In this document: positions 30,501 through 39,576 of the stretch, one piece after another
Layout of the letters: each line of letters starts with the position of its first letter
How positions within the stretch are numbered: position 1 is the stretch's first letter
From: Lachnospiraceae bacterium
GTDB lineage: Bacteria; Bacillota; Clostridia; Lachnospirales; Lachnospiraceae
Assembly: GCA_017412055.1 (NCBI GenBank)
Contig: JAFQOW010000039.1
Coordinates: 124,001-188,000 of the forward strand
DNA: 64,000 bases
Direction of reading: 5' to 3'
Translations under genes and position numbers: made by a program
The notes under the pieces: generated by a model
What the model was told of the DNA's origin: nothing
What the model saw: the letters and a program-made list of their open reading frames with translations, nothing else
Database searches by the model: none

Positions 30501-30573
30501 AATTCACCATCCAATATTTTTTCACGTTTAATTATAAAAATATTATATCAAAATATATATAAAATTCAATTAA

Positions 30574-30611
30574 AATAGCCTCACTTTATATAAAAATAAA
30601 ATGAGACTATT
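30574..30611 (-). terminator. Terminator after the amylase gene
   Basis: Imperfect stem pairing AATAG, CTCA and TTTAT with their complements (two mismatches), 20 bp past the amylase stop and followed by T-rich sequence on minus. Confidence 0.55.
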
Positions 30612-30630
30612 TATTAATCTTATAAAATGC

Positions 30631-32331
30631 TTAATTAAAGCTTCTTACCCAATTTAACAATGAACCTTGATGTGTATTTACAGTTACTGTTCTCTTCATA
30701 TCCTCTGTAACTGGACCATTCTTTGCCATCTTAGCTAAAATTGATGCCTGAAGCTCTTCAACAGTCATTTCTTCATAAGGCTTATTTAAATCAAGCTCCT
30801 TGCTTTCCAAATCCACCTTATCCTTCTTGACCTCCTCAAGAATTTCTTCCTGCTTTTTCGCAGTTTCTGTCACCTGCTCTATTATAGATTTTTCTTCAAC
30901 AGGCTCTGCTACTACCTCTGCTTTCTTAGCAACCTCTGTATTAAATGATTCAATACTAACTGTTTCCGGCATATCTTCACCATTTAATATATGCTCTGGC
31001 ACCCAGATTTCACCTGAATTACCACCAATTTCTGCCGAGAAGCCTCCGCCGCACACATTAATAACACGTCCTGACAACACGCCCTTGTATGTGCCATCTG
31101 GAGCACCACCATGCATTGTACAATTATTATCATCATTATTTACCATAACTACTACTGTAGTACCCTCATAGCTACGAGAGAAGGTATACTGTCTAGTTGT
31201 AAGATTCTGCTCTCTATAATCACCATAGCTTAACGCTTTTACTTTATGGTGCATAGCTCCAAGTACTTTGATAAACTTAACATATGTGTTATCTTCCATA
31301 GCAGTTGTCCAATCATCATATGCAAGCTCTGGACGAAGTGGCGCATCAGCATCTCCGCCATGTGCCTTTCTTCCCTCTATACCAAACTCTGAACCGTAGT
31401 AAATTGAAGGAATACCTGGTAACGTATAAAGTAAAATGTGTACTGGTACAAAGCCCTTTGGCGAAGAAAGCTTTGACATAATACGTTCTACATCATGATT
31501 GTCTACAAAAGTATATAACTTAAACACACCACCACACATATCATTAAGGCGTTTTACTGTATGTGCAATCTCAAAGAAATTGTGGTCATTATAGCCAGAG
31601 AATAATGCCTTATGAAGATGATAATTTGTAACTGAATGTAATGTTTCAGCATTAGCCCAACGGATATAATCTCCGTGAATCACCTCACCCATAAGCCAGA
31701 ACTCTGGTTTTACCTCATTTGCCACGCGACGCAAAGCCTTCATAAAATCAAAATCCAATACATCAGCTGCATCCAAGCGAATTCCGTCCACATCAAATTC
31801 TTCTACCCAAAAACGAATAACATCACAAATGTAATTTATAACCTCTGGATTTCTTTGATTTAACTTAACGAGCAAATCATGTCCGCCCCAGTTTTCATAA
31901 CCAAAACCATCATTGTATGAGTTATTACCCCAAAAGTTTACATTGCAATACCAATCCTTATATCTAGAGTTCTCTCTATTCTCTTTTAAATCCTTAAATG
32001 CAAAGAAATCTCGACCAGTGTGATTAAATACACCGTCAAATATTACTCTTACACCTTGTGCGTGACACTCCTTCACAAAGTTTTTTAATGTTTCATTTGT
32101 ACCAAGTCTGCTATCCAACTTTCTATAATCTGTTGTCTCATATCCATGGCCAACTGACTCAAATAAAGGTCCAATATAAATCGCATTACAACCTATGTTT
32201 TTAATATGTGAAATCCAAGGAATAAGCTTATTCAACCTTTCAACTGGCTCTCCATACTCATTATATCTTGGTGCCCCTGTCATACCGAGGGGATAAATGT
32301 GATAAAATATTGCCTCATCATACCATGCCAT
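30631..32331 (-). CDS. GH13 alpha-amylase family protein, cytoplasmic
   Basis: This 566-residue protein has the GH13 barrel with DGVFNHTG, nucleophile Asp near 187 (DGIRLDAADV), acid/base Glu near 216 (MGEVIHG) and the third Asp near 280 (FVDNHD). It lacks a signal peptide, so it would act on internal alpha-glucans or imported maltodextrins. After the beta domain (ending near 450) there is an unusual roughly 110-residue tail: an acidic Lys/Glu coiled coil, then YEEMTVEELQASILAKMAKNG and a short basic end. AGGAGG fixes the start. Exact specificity is undetermined. Confidence 0.88.
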   Translation of the reverse strand: MAWYDEAIFYHIYPLGMTGAPRYNEYGEPVERLNKLIPWISHIKNIGCNAIYIGPLFESVGHGYETTDYRKLDSRLGTNETLKNFVKECHAQGVRVIFDGVFNHTGRDFFAFKDLKENRENSRYKDWYCNVNFWGNNSYNDGFGYENWGGHDLLVKLNQRNPEVINYICDVIRFWVEEFDVDGIRLDAADVLDFDFMKALRRVANEVKPEFWLMGEVIHGDYIRWANAETLHSVTNYHLHKALFSGYNDHNFFEIAHTVKRLNDMCGGVFKLYTFVDNHDVERIMSKLSSPKGFVPVHILLYTLPGIPSIYYGSEFGIEGRKAHGGDADAPLRPELAYDDWTTAMEDNTYVKFIKVLGAMHHKVKALSYGDYREQNLTTRQYTFSRSYEGTTVVVMVNNDDNNCTMHGGAPDGTYKGVLSGRVINVCGGGFSAEIGGNSGEIWVPEHILNGEDMPETVSIESFNTEVAKKAEVVAEPVEEKSIIEQVTETAKKQEEILEEVKKDKVDLESKELDLNKPYEEMTVEELQASILAKMAKNGPVTEDMKRTVTVNTHQGSLLNWVRSFN

Positions 32332-32414
32332 ATTTTATGTCCTCCTAATTCTGTCATTAATACATTTAATATTTCTGTATTATATCATAAAAAAAGATTT
32401 TTTAATAGTTTTTC

Positions 32415-34001
32415 TTATAAAAACATTAGGTCAAATTTATTATTCCTGCTATTAATGATAATAGCAACAATAAACAAAATTATACACACTCCACAAGCTG
32501 CTATATTATAAAAATCCGCAGGCACTATCAAAACTGGAATCAATGAGAACAACGCCAATAAAACACCTACAAATCCACCAAGAAACGCTGCTACACTTTG
32601 TTTTATCACTTCCACATCACTATTCCACTGTAATTTTGGAAACTTAAGATTAATCCATAGCCCCATCACTAATGTGCAAAACACAATAGCTATAGGCATA
32701 ACTATCATCCATACAAGGTTAGATATACTTGGTTTTAATGCAATAATCATAATTAACTCTCCCACTATAAAGAACGGAGCTAATAATATACCACTAAACA
32801 TAAGCTTACCTTTTAAAATATCTTTGTCCATAACAGGTAATGTTTTAATTATCCAGAATTCCCTGCCCTCCATAGACACAGAAACCGCTACAGGACAGCT
32901 TATAGTTAAAATCCCTGCGAAAAGCACTGGTATCACACCGTTTACATTTATATCTATGGGAAAATTCTTAAAAATCGACTCCAAATCTAAAAATAATAAA
33001 CCAATTGTAAATACTACTGCCATAATAGGTCCTATTATTGTATTCATAACATATGTACCTGATGAAAAATAGCCCTTGGCTTCTCTATAAATTATAGCTT
33101 TCATCATAGACTTTTTTTCAAGCTTCCCTAATTTATAATCATGCTTTGCAATACTTGTATGAAGCCTTCTATTGATACTCTCAAAATTAGAAACTGTTAA
33201 TAATACCACAACACCTAATAATGTAGCTGAAGCTATAATTCCTATCAAAAAAGCGATACTGCTGCCGACTCCAAAAGCTCCAGCAAACCACGCAGCAGGT
33301 GGATAAATCTTATAAATCACTCCAAGCAATTCATTTGCCATACCTTCCATTGCTTCCATATCAAAAGACATATTTTCACCTGTAGGTATCAATGCTCCAC
33401 ATCCAAGCATCACTACTATAATCAGTACAACACACAGAGACTCAAACAGTGTCTTATTCTTCATCCTTGAAGATATTCCCGTGATTATCACTCCTAACAA
33501 TACAGATAAAGCTACTGGTATAATAGGAACAAAAATCACTGATAAAATGCCCAATATGACAGCTAATATCCCAGGCTTTACCAAACAAGTATAAACTGCA
33601 ATCCCTGGCACCATAATAAGACAGGCTACCACAAGACCTTCCACATATAACCTTATAAATCTGCTTATTACCAATGCTGATTTTTTTATAGGCATAGATG
33701 ACAGGATATCATAACAGCTGTCCTTAAAAATTATCTTACCCGCCTTAAATGCACAAAATAGTAATGTAAATAAACTGCTTAGAAAAACAATATATGCAGG
33801 AACTATTTCTTCCGCACCAAGGGTAATAAAACCATAGCTTAATCCTCCCACATAGGACATAATCATCAATGCAACAAAGCCTATAATACAACCTACTGTA
33901 ATGCTAGTTCTCCTTGCTTTCTTATCCTTTGAATGAATGATTACGTTAAGAGAACAAAAATTAATAAGCTCTAATTTTGATAAAATCTTAATCTGCCACA
34001 T
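32415..34001 (-). CDS. ABC transporter permease (large, ABC-2-like)
   Basis: The 528-residue protein has about 12 hydrophobic segments and no ATP-binding motif. Its start lies 14 bp inside the end of the upstream ATPase gene, so the two form a coupled pair. Such large permeases pair with a single cytoplasmic ATPase and export unknown cargo or act in resistance. It is the last gene of the six-gene operon starting at 37750. Confidence 0.8.
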   Translation of the reverse strand: MWQIKILSKLELINFCSLNVIIHSKDKKARRTSITVGCIIGFVALMIMSYVGGLSYGFITLGAEEIVPAYIVFLSSLFTLLFCAFKAGKIIFKDSCYDILSSMPIKKSALVISRFIRLYVEGLVVACLIMVPGIAVYTCLVKPGILAVILGILSVIFVPIIPVALSVLLGVIITGISSRMKNKTLFESLCVVLIIVVMLGCGALIPTGENMSFDMEAMEGMANELLGVIYKIYPPAAWFAGAFGVGSSIAFLIGIIASATLLGVVVLLTVSNFESINRRLHTSIAKHDYKLGKLEKKSMMKAIIYREAKGYFSSGTYVMNTIIGPIMAVVFTIGLLFLDLESIFKNFPIDINVNGVIPVLFAGILTISCPVAVSVSMEGREFWIIKTLPVMDKDILKGKLMFSGILLAPFFIVGELIMIIALKPSISNLVWMIVMPIAIVFCTLVMGLWINLKFPKLQWNSDVEVIKQSVAAFLGGFVGVLLALFSLIPVLIVPADFYNIAACGVCIILFIVAIIINSRNNKFDLMFL

Positions 34002-34713
34002 TTTTGCCTATAGCCTCCATAAATATATCCTCTAGTGATTGTCCTTCTCTCACAATATCAGCCATATTTCCACTTGCCAGTACATTTCCAGCCTTAATTA
34101 TGGCCACTTTATTACAAAGCCTCTCAGCCACATCAAGAACATGTGTAGAAAAGAATACAGCGCCACCAGCTTCACATATTTTCTTCATAATTCCCTTTAG
34201 TATTACCGTAGCCTGTGGGTCCAAGCCTACAAATGGCTCATCTAAAATAAGGAGCTTTGGCTGGTGAATCAATGCAGATATTATAGCCAACTTCTGCTTC
34301 ATACCATGAGAATATGTGGATATTAAATCTCCTAATGATTCTAATATCTCAAAATCTCCAGCATATTTTTTTATCCTGTCTTCTCTATCATTTGCACCAA
34401 CCTGAAATATATCTGCGATAAAATTAAGATACTGTATACCTGTTAAATATTTATATAAATCAGGGTTATCTGGAATATAAGCAAAACGTCTCTTACACTC
34501 TAAAGGATTGTCTCTTAGGCTTATTCCATCAATTAAAATCTCCCCTTCATCAAAATCATGAATTCCTGTAACACATTTCAAGGTAGTTGTTTTTCCCGCA
34601 CCATTATGGCCTATGAAAGCATATATATCTCCTTTGCCAATATGAAGTGTAACATTGTTTACGCCCTTGTCACTACCTTTATAATGCTTTGTTAGATTGT
34701 TAATTTTAAGCAT
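33988..34713 (-). CDS. ABC transporter ATP-binding protein
   Basis: The 241-residue protein has Walker A (GHNGAGKTTT), Q-loop region, an ABC signature variant (YSHGMKQK), Walker B (LLILDEPFVGLDP) and H-loop (STHVLD). It powers the overlapping permease downstream. Confidence 0.92.
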   Translation of the reverse strand: MLKINNLTKHYKGSDKGVNNVTLHIGKGDIYAFIGHNGAGKTTTLKCVTGIHDFDEGEILIDGISLRDNPLECKRRFAYIPDNPDLYKYLTGIQYLNFIADIFQVGANDREDRIKKYAGDFEILESLGDLISTYSHGMKQKLAIISALIHQPKLLILDEPFVGLDPQATVILKGIMKKICEAGGAVFFSTHVLDVAERLCNKVAIIKAGNVLASGNMADIVREGQSLEDIFMEAIGKNVAD

Positions 34714-34728
34714 AATATTTCCTCTTTT

Positions 34729-35514
34729 CTATCGAATATCCTTTTTTGTGTATTTTCCATAAGCAACCGCAACTCCTACGATTGCAAATAACAGGTTTAC
34801 AACCACCATTTTCCAATTCAATGCGGCCTCTGCCACGATACTAGCCCCATCTGCAAATCCAAATGGTGTTATATATTTTAAATCCTTGGCAGACTCTGTA
34901 ATATTAGCCACAAGATTTATAAAATACATAGAGGTAGCAACCCCGATTCCTAAACCTATACCATTACCGCTAACAAACGCTGAAATTCCAAAACAAATAC
35001 CTGCAAGTACTATCTGCACTAAGAAATATGCAAAATGTAACAAGAAAATTTCTTTCCATGATACTTCTACATTTATGCATACCATAGAAATTATGGATAA
35101 TAAAAACACTACAATATTCATAATACAAATTTGTACTAATACCGCCATTCCTTTTTCTGTTATTACTCTTTTTCTGCTTACTGGATGACTAAGTAAAAAC
35201 TCTGCTGTTCTATCCTTCTCTTCTTTAGCCAATGCTGTAACGGCAAGAATTGCAGCAAAAAATGCTCCTCCCATACCAATAACATTTCCACATTCAATGG
35301 CATAATAACCCATCCATGTTCCGAAGTTAATCTTATCCATTCCAAACGCCTGTGTAAATGCTCCCATAGATGAAAACATATCATTCATATTCTCCATCTC
35401 ACCTTTCATCTCTGGATAGAGAAACACACATACCACCAAGAAGAAGCTAATAGCAAGTGTCCAAATAGCTAATGACTTACAACCCTTTTTTAACTCATGC
35501 TTAAATAATATCAT
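34729..35514 (-). CDS. ABC transporter permease (ABC-2 type)
   Basis: The 261-residue protein has six hydrophobic segments and an ABC-2 layout (KEEKDRTAEFLLSHPVSR loop after the second helix, typical of this permease group). GAGGAGG precedes the start, and the gene begins immediately after the stop of its partner ATPase at 35516. Confidence 0.85.
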   Translation of the reverse strand: MILFKHELKKGCKSLAIWTLAISFFLVVCVFLYPEMKGEMENMNDMFSSMGAFTQAFGMDKINFGTWMGYYAIECGNVIGMGGAFFAAILAVTALAKEEKDRTAEFLLSHPVSRKRVITEKGMAVLVQICIMNIVVFLLSIISMVCINVEVSWKEIFLLHFAYFLVQIVLAGICFGISAFVSGNGIGLGIGVATSMYFINLVANITESAKDLKYITPFGFADGASIVAEAALNWKMVVVNLLFAIVGVAVAYGKYTKKDIR

Positions 35515-35515
35515 A

Positions 35516-36391
35516 CTATTTTTCCTCCTCTTTGTAATAATGCATAAATACTTCCTCTAAATCAGGCTCCATAATAGAAATATCCTTTATGATGTATTTT
35601 GATATATAAGAAATAAGGTCATTCATATCACCACTATATAAAAAGCTAAGTTTATCAAACTCTTTTCTTTCATCCTTTACGCCATCTAAACCTTCTACAC
35701 TTACATCACCAACTACAGTAACACGTTTTGCATTTGTCTTCGCCAATGCTTCTATATTATCACAAGCTATCAAACGACCTTCTCGGATAATGGCTGCTCT
35801 CTTACAATAATTTTGAACCTCCCATAATACATGGCTAGACAAAAATATTGTTGTTCCCTTATCATTACGTTCTTTTAATATATCGAAAAACTCCTTCTGC
35901 ATCAAAGGATCCAAACCACTAGTTGGCTCATCTAAAATAAGTAAACGTGGATTATGCTGTAAGGCACAAACAATTCCTACCTTCTTACGATTTCCAAAAG
36001 AAAGTTCATCCACTTTTCGATTAACATCTAACTGCAATCGCTCACATAAGCGCGCACATTCTTCCGTACAATCTTTTTTATGTAAATCTGCAGATAACTT
36101 CAAAATATCCTTTACCTTCATACCAGAGTAAAATATAGCCTCAGATGGTAAATACCCTATCTCGGCTAAAATTTTTGTATTCTCTTTCTGTATATCAAAT
36201 CCTAATACTTTTCCCTCTCCGCTAGTTACCTTTATCATACCTAACATAGTGCGGATAGCCGTAGATTTACCAGCTCCGTTTGGTCCGATAAAACCAAAGA
36301 ACTCTCCCTCTTTTACGTCTAAATTAATTTCTATAATTCCTCTGTTTTTTCCATAAGATTTTGTCATTTTTTTTAATTCAATAATTGCCAT
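35516..36391 (-). CDS. ABC transporter ATP-binding protein
   Basis: The 291-residue protein has Walker A (GPNGAGKSTA), signature LSFGNRKK, Walker B (LLILDEPTSGLDP) and H-loop (SSHVLWEV), with a 70-residue C-terminal extension common in ABC-2 exporters. It partners the 34729-35514 permease. Confidence 0.92.
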   Translation of the reverse strand: MAIIELKKMTKSYGKNRGIIEINLDVKEGEFFGFIGPNGAGKSTAIRTMLGMIKVTSGEGKVLGFDIQKENTKILAEIGYLPSEAIFYSGMKVKDILKLSADLHKKDCTEECARLCERLQLDVNRKVDELSFGNRKKVGIVCALQHNPRLLILDEPTSGLDPLMQKEFFDILKERNDKGTTIFLSSHVLWEVQNYCKRAAIIREGRLIACDNIEALAKTNAKRVTVVGDVSVEGLDGVKDERKEFDKLSFLYSGDMNDLISYISKYIIKDISIMEPDLEEVFMHYYKEEEK

Positions 36392-36392
36392 A

Positions 36393-36995
36393 TTAATCCT
36401 CTTTTCTAATAAAAATCATAATACGTTCCCGCAAATCGGTTCCTCCAAACAATTCGCGACAACCTATCTCATCGTAAAACTCTAACTCCTCCACTGTCAT
36501 AAGGTATGAAATATATTCTTCAGACGGATAATAAAAAAACAAATACATTTCTCGCGGTTTCTCATAATAGGATTCTATAATTCTTGTCATCACTTTACGG
36601 AGTATCTCCACAGAAAAAGGATTGAAGAAATAGCACCTATTGACTTCTGTTGGAACATTATATATTTCAGCACTGGTCAATACAAATTCAACATTTGCTC
36701 TCGATACAAAGGTTTTCTTATTTTCTAGTGCTCGTTCATAAATTCGTTCGTCATATTCAATCCCTATAGTTTTCGCCTTTGTCTGATAGGACAGAAAGAA
36801 ATCCACTCGTCCTTTGCCACAACCATAGTCTAAAACTACATCTTTTCTTCCAATAAAGCCACTATTGGCCAAACGAACTAACACATTATATGGTGTAGGT
36901 TCATATGGATAACGATACCTATCAGAATTTGAGGCATCTCTCCCAGTTGTTTTTATCTGTAAGCGCTTATCCCACGCATTTTCATTGTCTATCAT
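36393..36995 (-). CDS. SAM-dependent methyltransferase
   Basis: The 200-residue protein has a class I motif I (VLDYGCGKGRVDFFL, near residue 58), an acidic end of strand 2 (GIEYDE) and a FFNPFS motif where IV is expected. The substrate is unknown. It overlaps the EFR1 stop by one base (TAATG) and is 1 bp from the next ATPase gene, so it is part of the exporter operon and may modify the exported compound or give resistance to it. Confidence 0.82.
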   Translation of the reverse strand: MIDNENAWDKRLQIKTTGRDASNSDRYRYPYEPTPYNVLVRLANSGFIGRKDVVLDYGCGKGRVDFFLSYQTKAKTIGIEYDERIYERALENKKTFVSRANVEFVLTSAEIYNVPTEVNRCYFFNPFSVEILRKVMTRIIESYYEKPREMYLFFYYPSEEYISYLMTVEELEFYDEIGCRELFGGTDLRERIMIFIRKED

Positions 36996-37750
36996 TATTT
37001 ACCACCATTTACTTCCGGATGAACATACTGTCCATGTTTCTTTGTATTCTTTCCATACTGAATCGCAAATGTTGGACACTTATGCAAACATCCCAGACAC
37101 ATCGTACACTTATCTTTCACCCATACTGGCTTTCCGTCTTGAATCTCTATGGCCTTAACTGGACAATCACTCATGCATTTTCCACATCCAATACATTGAT
37201 TTTCCACATGTAAATGAGATGTTTTTCTAGATGGTTCATAGAATAACGATATTAACTTAGCAATTACAAAAGGAAGTGTATGTTTTGCAAATTTACCACT
37301 TTCTTTCCTCTGAATATGACCTACGATTTTTTCGATCTGAGGCTTTTCTTTTTTTATAACTTTTGCTATCTCATCCGTATTATTTGCATCAAACATAGGT
37401 GTCCAATTGTCCGGCATCACGATATCAAAGTAGGCATTAACACGCTTGCCCTTTTTCTCTAGCAATTTGCCAACCATCTGACTAGCCTGTCCACTTGTGC
37501 CTCCACAAGTTGCAATACAATAGATGTAAGTATTTTCTTCACACTCAATTTCAGTATTCTCTAGAAAATCGCTTACAACACTAGGTACCCAATAAAAATA
37601 TGTGGGTATAACTATTCCTAAGCTTTCTCCCTGCTGCAATGTAATCCTATCTGTAATATCTGTAATTGGCTTAATAAAATCCTTCGTAGCTTCTGCCACT
37701 TTAGAGGCTACATATTTGCTGTTTCCTGTAGCTGAAAAATATATAATCAC
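36995..37750 (-). CDS. EFR1-type flavodoxin/ferredoxin fusion protein
   Basis: The 251-residue protein has an N-terminal flavodoxin-like fold (IIYFSATGNSKYVA, FMN loop) and a C-terminal domain with two 4Fe-4S motifs (CIGCGKCMSDCP and CTMCLGCLHKCP). EFR1-type proteins carry electrons in anaerobes; the partner is unknown. GTG 37750 was chosen because GGAGG lies 8 bp before it, and homologues start at this IIYFS segment. It is the first gene of the operon that continues with methyltransferase and ABC genes. Confidence 0.88.
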   Translation of the reverse strand: MIIYFSATGNSKYVASKVAEATKDFIKPITDITDRITLQQGESLGIVIPTYFYWVPSVVSDFLENTEIECEENTYIYCIATCGGTSGQASQMVGKLLEKKGKRVNAYFDIVMPDNWTPMFDANNTDEIAKVIKKEKPQIEKIVGHIQRKESGKFAKHTLPFVIAKLISLFYEPSRKTSHLHVENQCIGCGKCMSDCPVKAIEIQDGKPVWVKDKCTMCLGCLHKCPTFAIQYGKNTKKHGQYVHPEVNGGK

Positions 37751-37788
37751 GCTTTTATCCTCCATTTTAAATAACATTAATATGTTAG

Positions 37789-37797
37789 ATTATACCA
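37789..37797 (-). promoter_or_regulatory. Extended -10 promoter of the EFR1 operon
   Basis: TGGTATAAT on minus (perfect -10 with TGn extension), about 40 bp before the EFR1 start. No clear -35 is visible. The rest of 37751-37998 is AT-rich without other features. Confidence 0.55.
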
Positions 37798-37998
37798 TAG
37801 CTTATATTTTTTTAATAGCATTATATATGCATAGATTTTTCAAATTAATACATAAAAAAATTAGAAGCATCCACATCTTCTTTTGCTTAACAATATTTTT
37901 TATGTGCAACAGTCCCTTAAAACTTACTTTATGACTATATACTTTTTAGATATTATATAGTAAAATATAACACATATTATACAACAGGGAGGATAACT

Positions 37999-38415
37999 AT
38001 GAAAAGCATTAAACCAGGACGCGGACCTTCAATGATGGAAGGAATTTCAGCAATATTTATGGCACTATTTGGATTAATATGGACTATACTTGCAGCCTCT
38101 ATGGGCGCCGGAGCCTTCGCACTGTTCGGTGTGATATTTATCCTTATGGCTATAGTAATAGCTATATTTAGCTTCAAAAATGCAACGAACAAAAACAGAT
38201 ATTCACTATTTGATATTACTGAAAATGGCGAGGAGCCTGACCCATTAAATGAAAGATTTGGTAACAGTTCCTATTATAATAATACATATAACAATATGTC
38301 ATTTGATACTAACACTGGCACAAACAGTAATAGCTCTAGATTTTGTCCATATTGCGGCACTCCTGCCGCTTCAGACTTTGAATTCTGTAATTCGTGCGGA
38401 AAGAAATTGCCATAA
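37999..38415 (+). CDS. Small membrane protein with C-terminal zinc ribbon
   Basis: The 138-residue protein has two hydrophobic helices (about 15-35 and 38-57), an Asn/Thr/Ser-rich linker and a C-terminal zinc ribbon (CPYCGTP...FCNSCGKKLP). Such zinc-ribbon membrane proteins are common in Firmicutes and mostly unstudied. GGGAGG fixes the start. Confidence 0.8.
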   Translation: MKSIKPGRGPSMMEGISAIFMALFGLIWTILAASMGAGAFALFGVIFILMAIVIAIFSFKNATNKNRYSLFDITENGEEPDPLNERFGNSSYYNNTYNNMSFDTNTGTNSNSSRFCPYCGTPAASDFEFCNSCGKKLP

Positions 38416-38422
38416 AAGCAAC

Positions 38423-38455
38423 AAGCGCAGTTCATTGATTTAATGAACTGCGCTT
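38423..38455. terminator. Strong hairpin between convergent genes
   Basis: Perfect 14-bp stem AAGCGCAGTTCATT with complement and 5-nt loop, directly after the zinc-ribbon gene. Confidence 0.7.
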
Positions 38456-38525
38456 AAATATTATACAACGACAAATTTCCATTTATCTTTATTTTCAGTA
38501 TTTCTCTATGGATGAATATGCTCTC

Positions 38526-39266
38526 CTATAGTTCTTTAAACACTTCACCTAAAGATGCACAAATAAATAAATCATCCTTCATATCCAGTTTTACATCTAA
38601 TTCTTCTCGGTTAATTACAACAAGATGTTTTCCTCTGAAATATTGAATATAGCTTGCAGCTGGATATACCTTTAATGATGTACCACCTATAATCAACATA
38701 TCTGCATTGGAAATCGCATTGATAGCTCCATTAACTGCATCCTCAGGCAATCCCTCCTCATATAATGTTACATAAGGGCGTACTATACCACCACACTGGC
38801 ATCTAGGAATATATTCTTTACTTTCAAATATATAATCTGACTTATAGACTTTATTACATTTATGACAATAATTACGCAATGTTGTTCCGTGTAACTCATA
38901 CACACATTTGCTACCCGCCATTTGATGAAGTCCATCAATATTCTGTGTAACTATAGCCGTTAATTTACCTTCTTCTTCCCACCTAGCCAAAACCTTATGG
39001 GTGATATTAGGTTCCACCCCTCTAGCATCCATTTTCTGTCTATAATATTCAAAAAACACCTCTGTATCCCTAACTAAACAAGTATGACTTAACAGATACT
39101 CTGGGCTATATTTTTCAAACCTTATATCTCTCTGATTATACAAGCCATCCTTACTACGAAAATCAGGCACACCACTTTCTGTAGAAACGCCCGCTCCTCC
39201 AAAGAACACGACATTCTCTGATTCCTTTATGAAGTTTTTTAAGATTTCAATTTTGTTATCCATCAT
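38526..39266 (-). CDS. NAD-dependent protein deacylase, sirtuin (SIR2)
   Basis: The 246-residue protein has GGAGVSTESGVPDFRS (NAD binding), TQNIDGLHQ (catalytic His), a zinc site of the CxxC/CxC kind (YCHKC...PRCQC) and GTSLKVYP. This is the CobB-like bacterial class, which removes acyl groups from lysines using NAD+. A TTGACC-18-TATACT promoter is upstream. It is the last clear chromosomal gene before the accessory island. Confidence 0.92.
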   Translation of the reverse strand: MMDNKIEILKNFIKESENVVFFGGAGVSTESGVPDFRSKDGLYNQRDIRFEKYSPEYLLSHTCLVRDTEVFFEYYRQKMDARGVEPNITHKVLARWEEEGKLTAIVTQNIDGLHQMAGSKCVYELHGTTLRNYCHKCNKVYKSDYIFESKEYIPRCQCGGIVRPYVTLYEEGLPEDAVNGAINAISNADMLIIGGTSLKVYPAASYIQYFRGKHLVVINREELDVKLDMKDDLFICASLGEVFKEL

Positions 39267-39334
39267 TGTTTCACCTCATACTAGCCTTAGAGTTTAACTC
39301 CCACAAATTCAGAGGAATTAATTTCCTATATACA

Positions 39335-39364
39335 GTATAACAAAATTTAAAAACGACGGTCAAA
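39335..39364 (-). promoter_or_regulatory. Promoter of the sirtuin gene
   Basis: On minus: TTGACC (39359-39364), 18-bp spacer, TATACT (39335-39340), about 70 bp before the start. Confidence 0.6.
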
Positions 39365-39375
39365 CACAATTTTCA

Positions 39376-39456
39376 TTATGCTGCCGCCGTTTTATTTTTT
39401 TGAAACATCCCGGTTTCTGTCGGTGTTACCTTGACACCTTCTAACCTTGCTTCCAT
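39376..39456 (-). pseudogene. Short ORF resembling a DUF5688 N-terminus remnant
   Basis: A 26-residue frame (MEARLEGVKVTPTETG...) continues upstream without ATG as EIAKG, matching the small ORF at 40652-40723 (EIAKDIEAGLEGV). The combined pattern looks like the first 35 residues of a DUF5688-like protein. This is from memory of the family, so only tentative. It lies in the 310-bp gap between the sirtuin and RhuM genes. Confidence 0.35.
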
Positions 39457-39475
39457 ACCTTTTGCAATCTCCCCT

Positions 39476-39511
39476 CTATGCAATATCTTACTTTTTAGCG
39501 ATAGCTGCCTG
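39476..39511. repeat. Copy of the recurrent island 3' tail (copy A)
   Basis: It contains CTATGCAATATCTTACTT and GCGATAGCTGCCT, shared with copies near 44.2, 47.4 and 55.8 kb. It is downstream of the RhuM gene in transcription order. Confidence 0.6.
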
Positions 39512-39576
39512 GTGGGGTGACGTGAAAAGGAGGGATAGCTATCTTTGGAATAACTATCCTTCTTTCTCGTTAAATG

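Noticed and set aside
28400-30540. Cyclic-di-GMP riboswitch near the EAL/HD-GYP genes
   Set aside because: No GEMM-type core was seen in the leaders on minus; leaders are short.
36905-37213. Plus-strand frame opposite EFR1/methyltransferase
   Set aside because: Lies antisense to two well-supported genes; no ribosome site.
38526-39266. Treating the sirtuin as a defence NADase
   Set aside because: It is a complete single-domain CobB-type deacylase with a zinc site and its own promoter, lacking defence partner genes.
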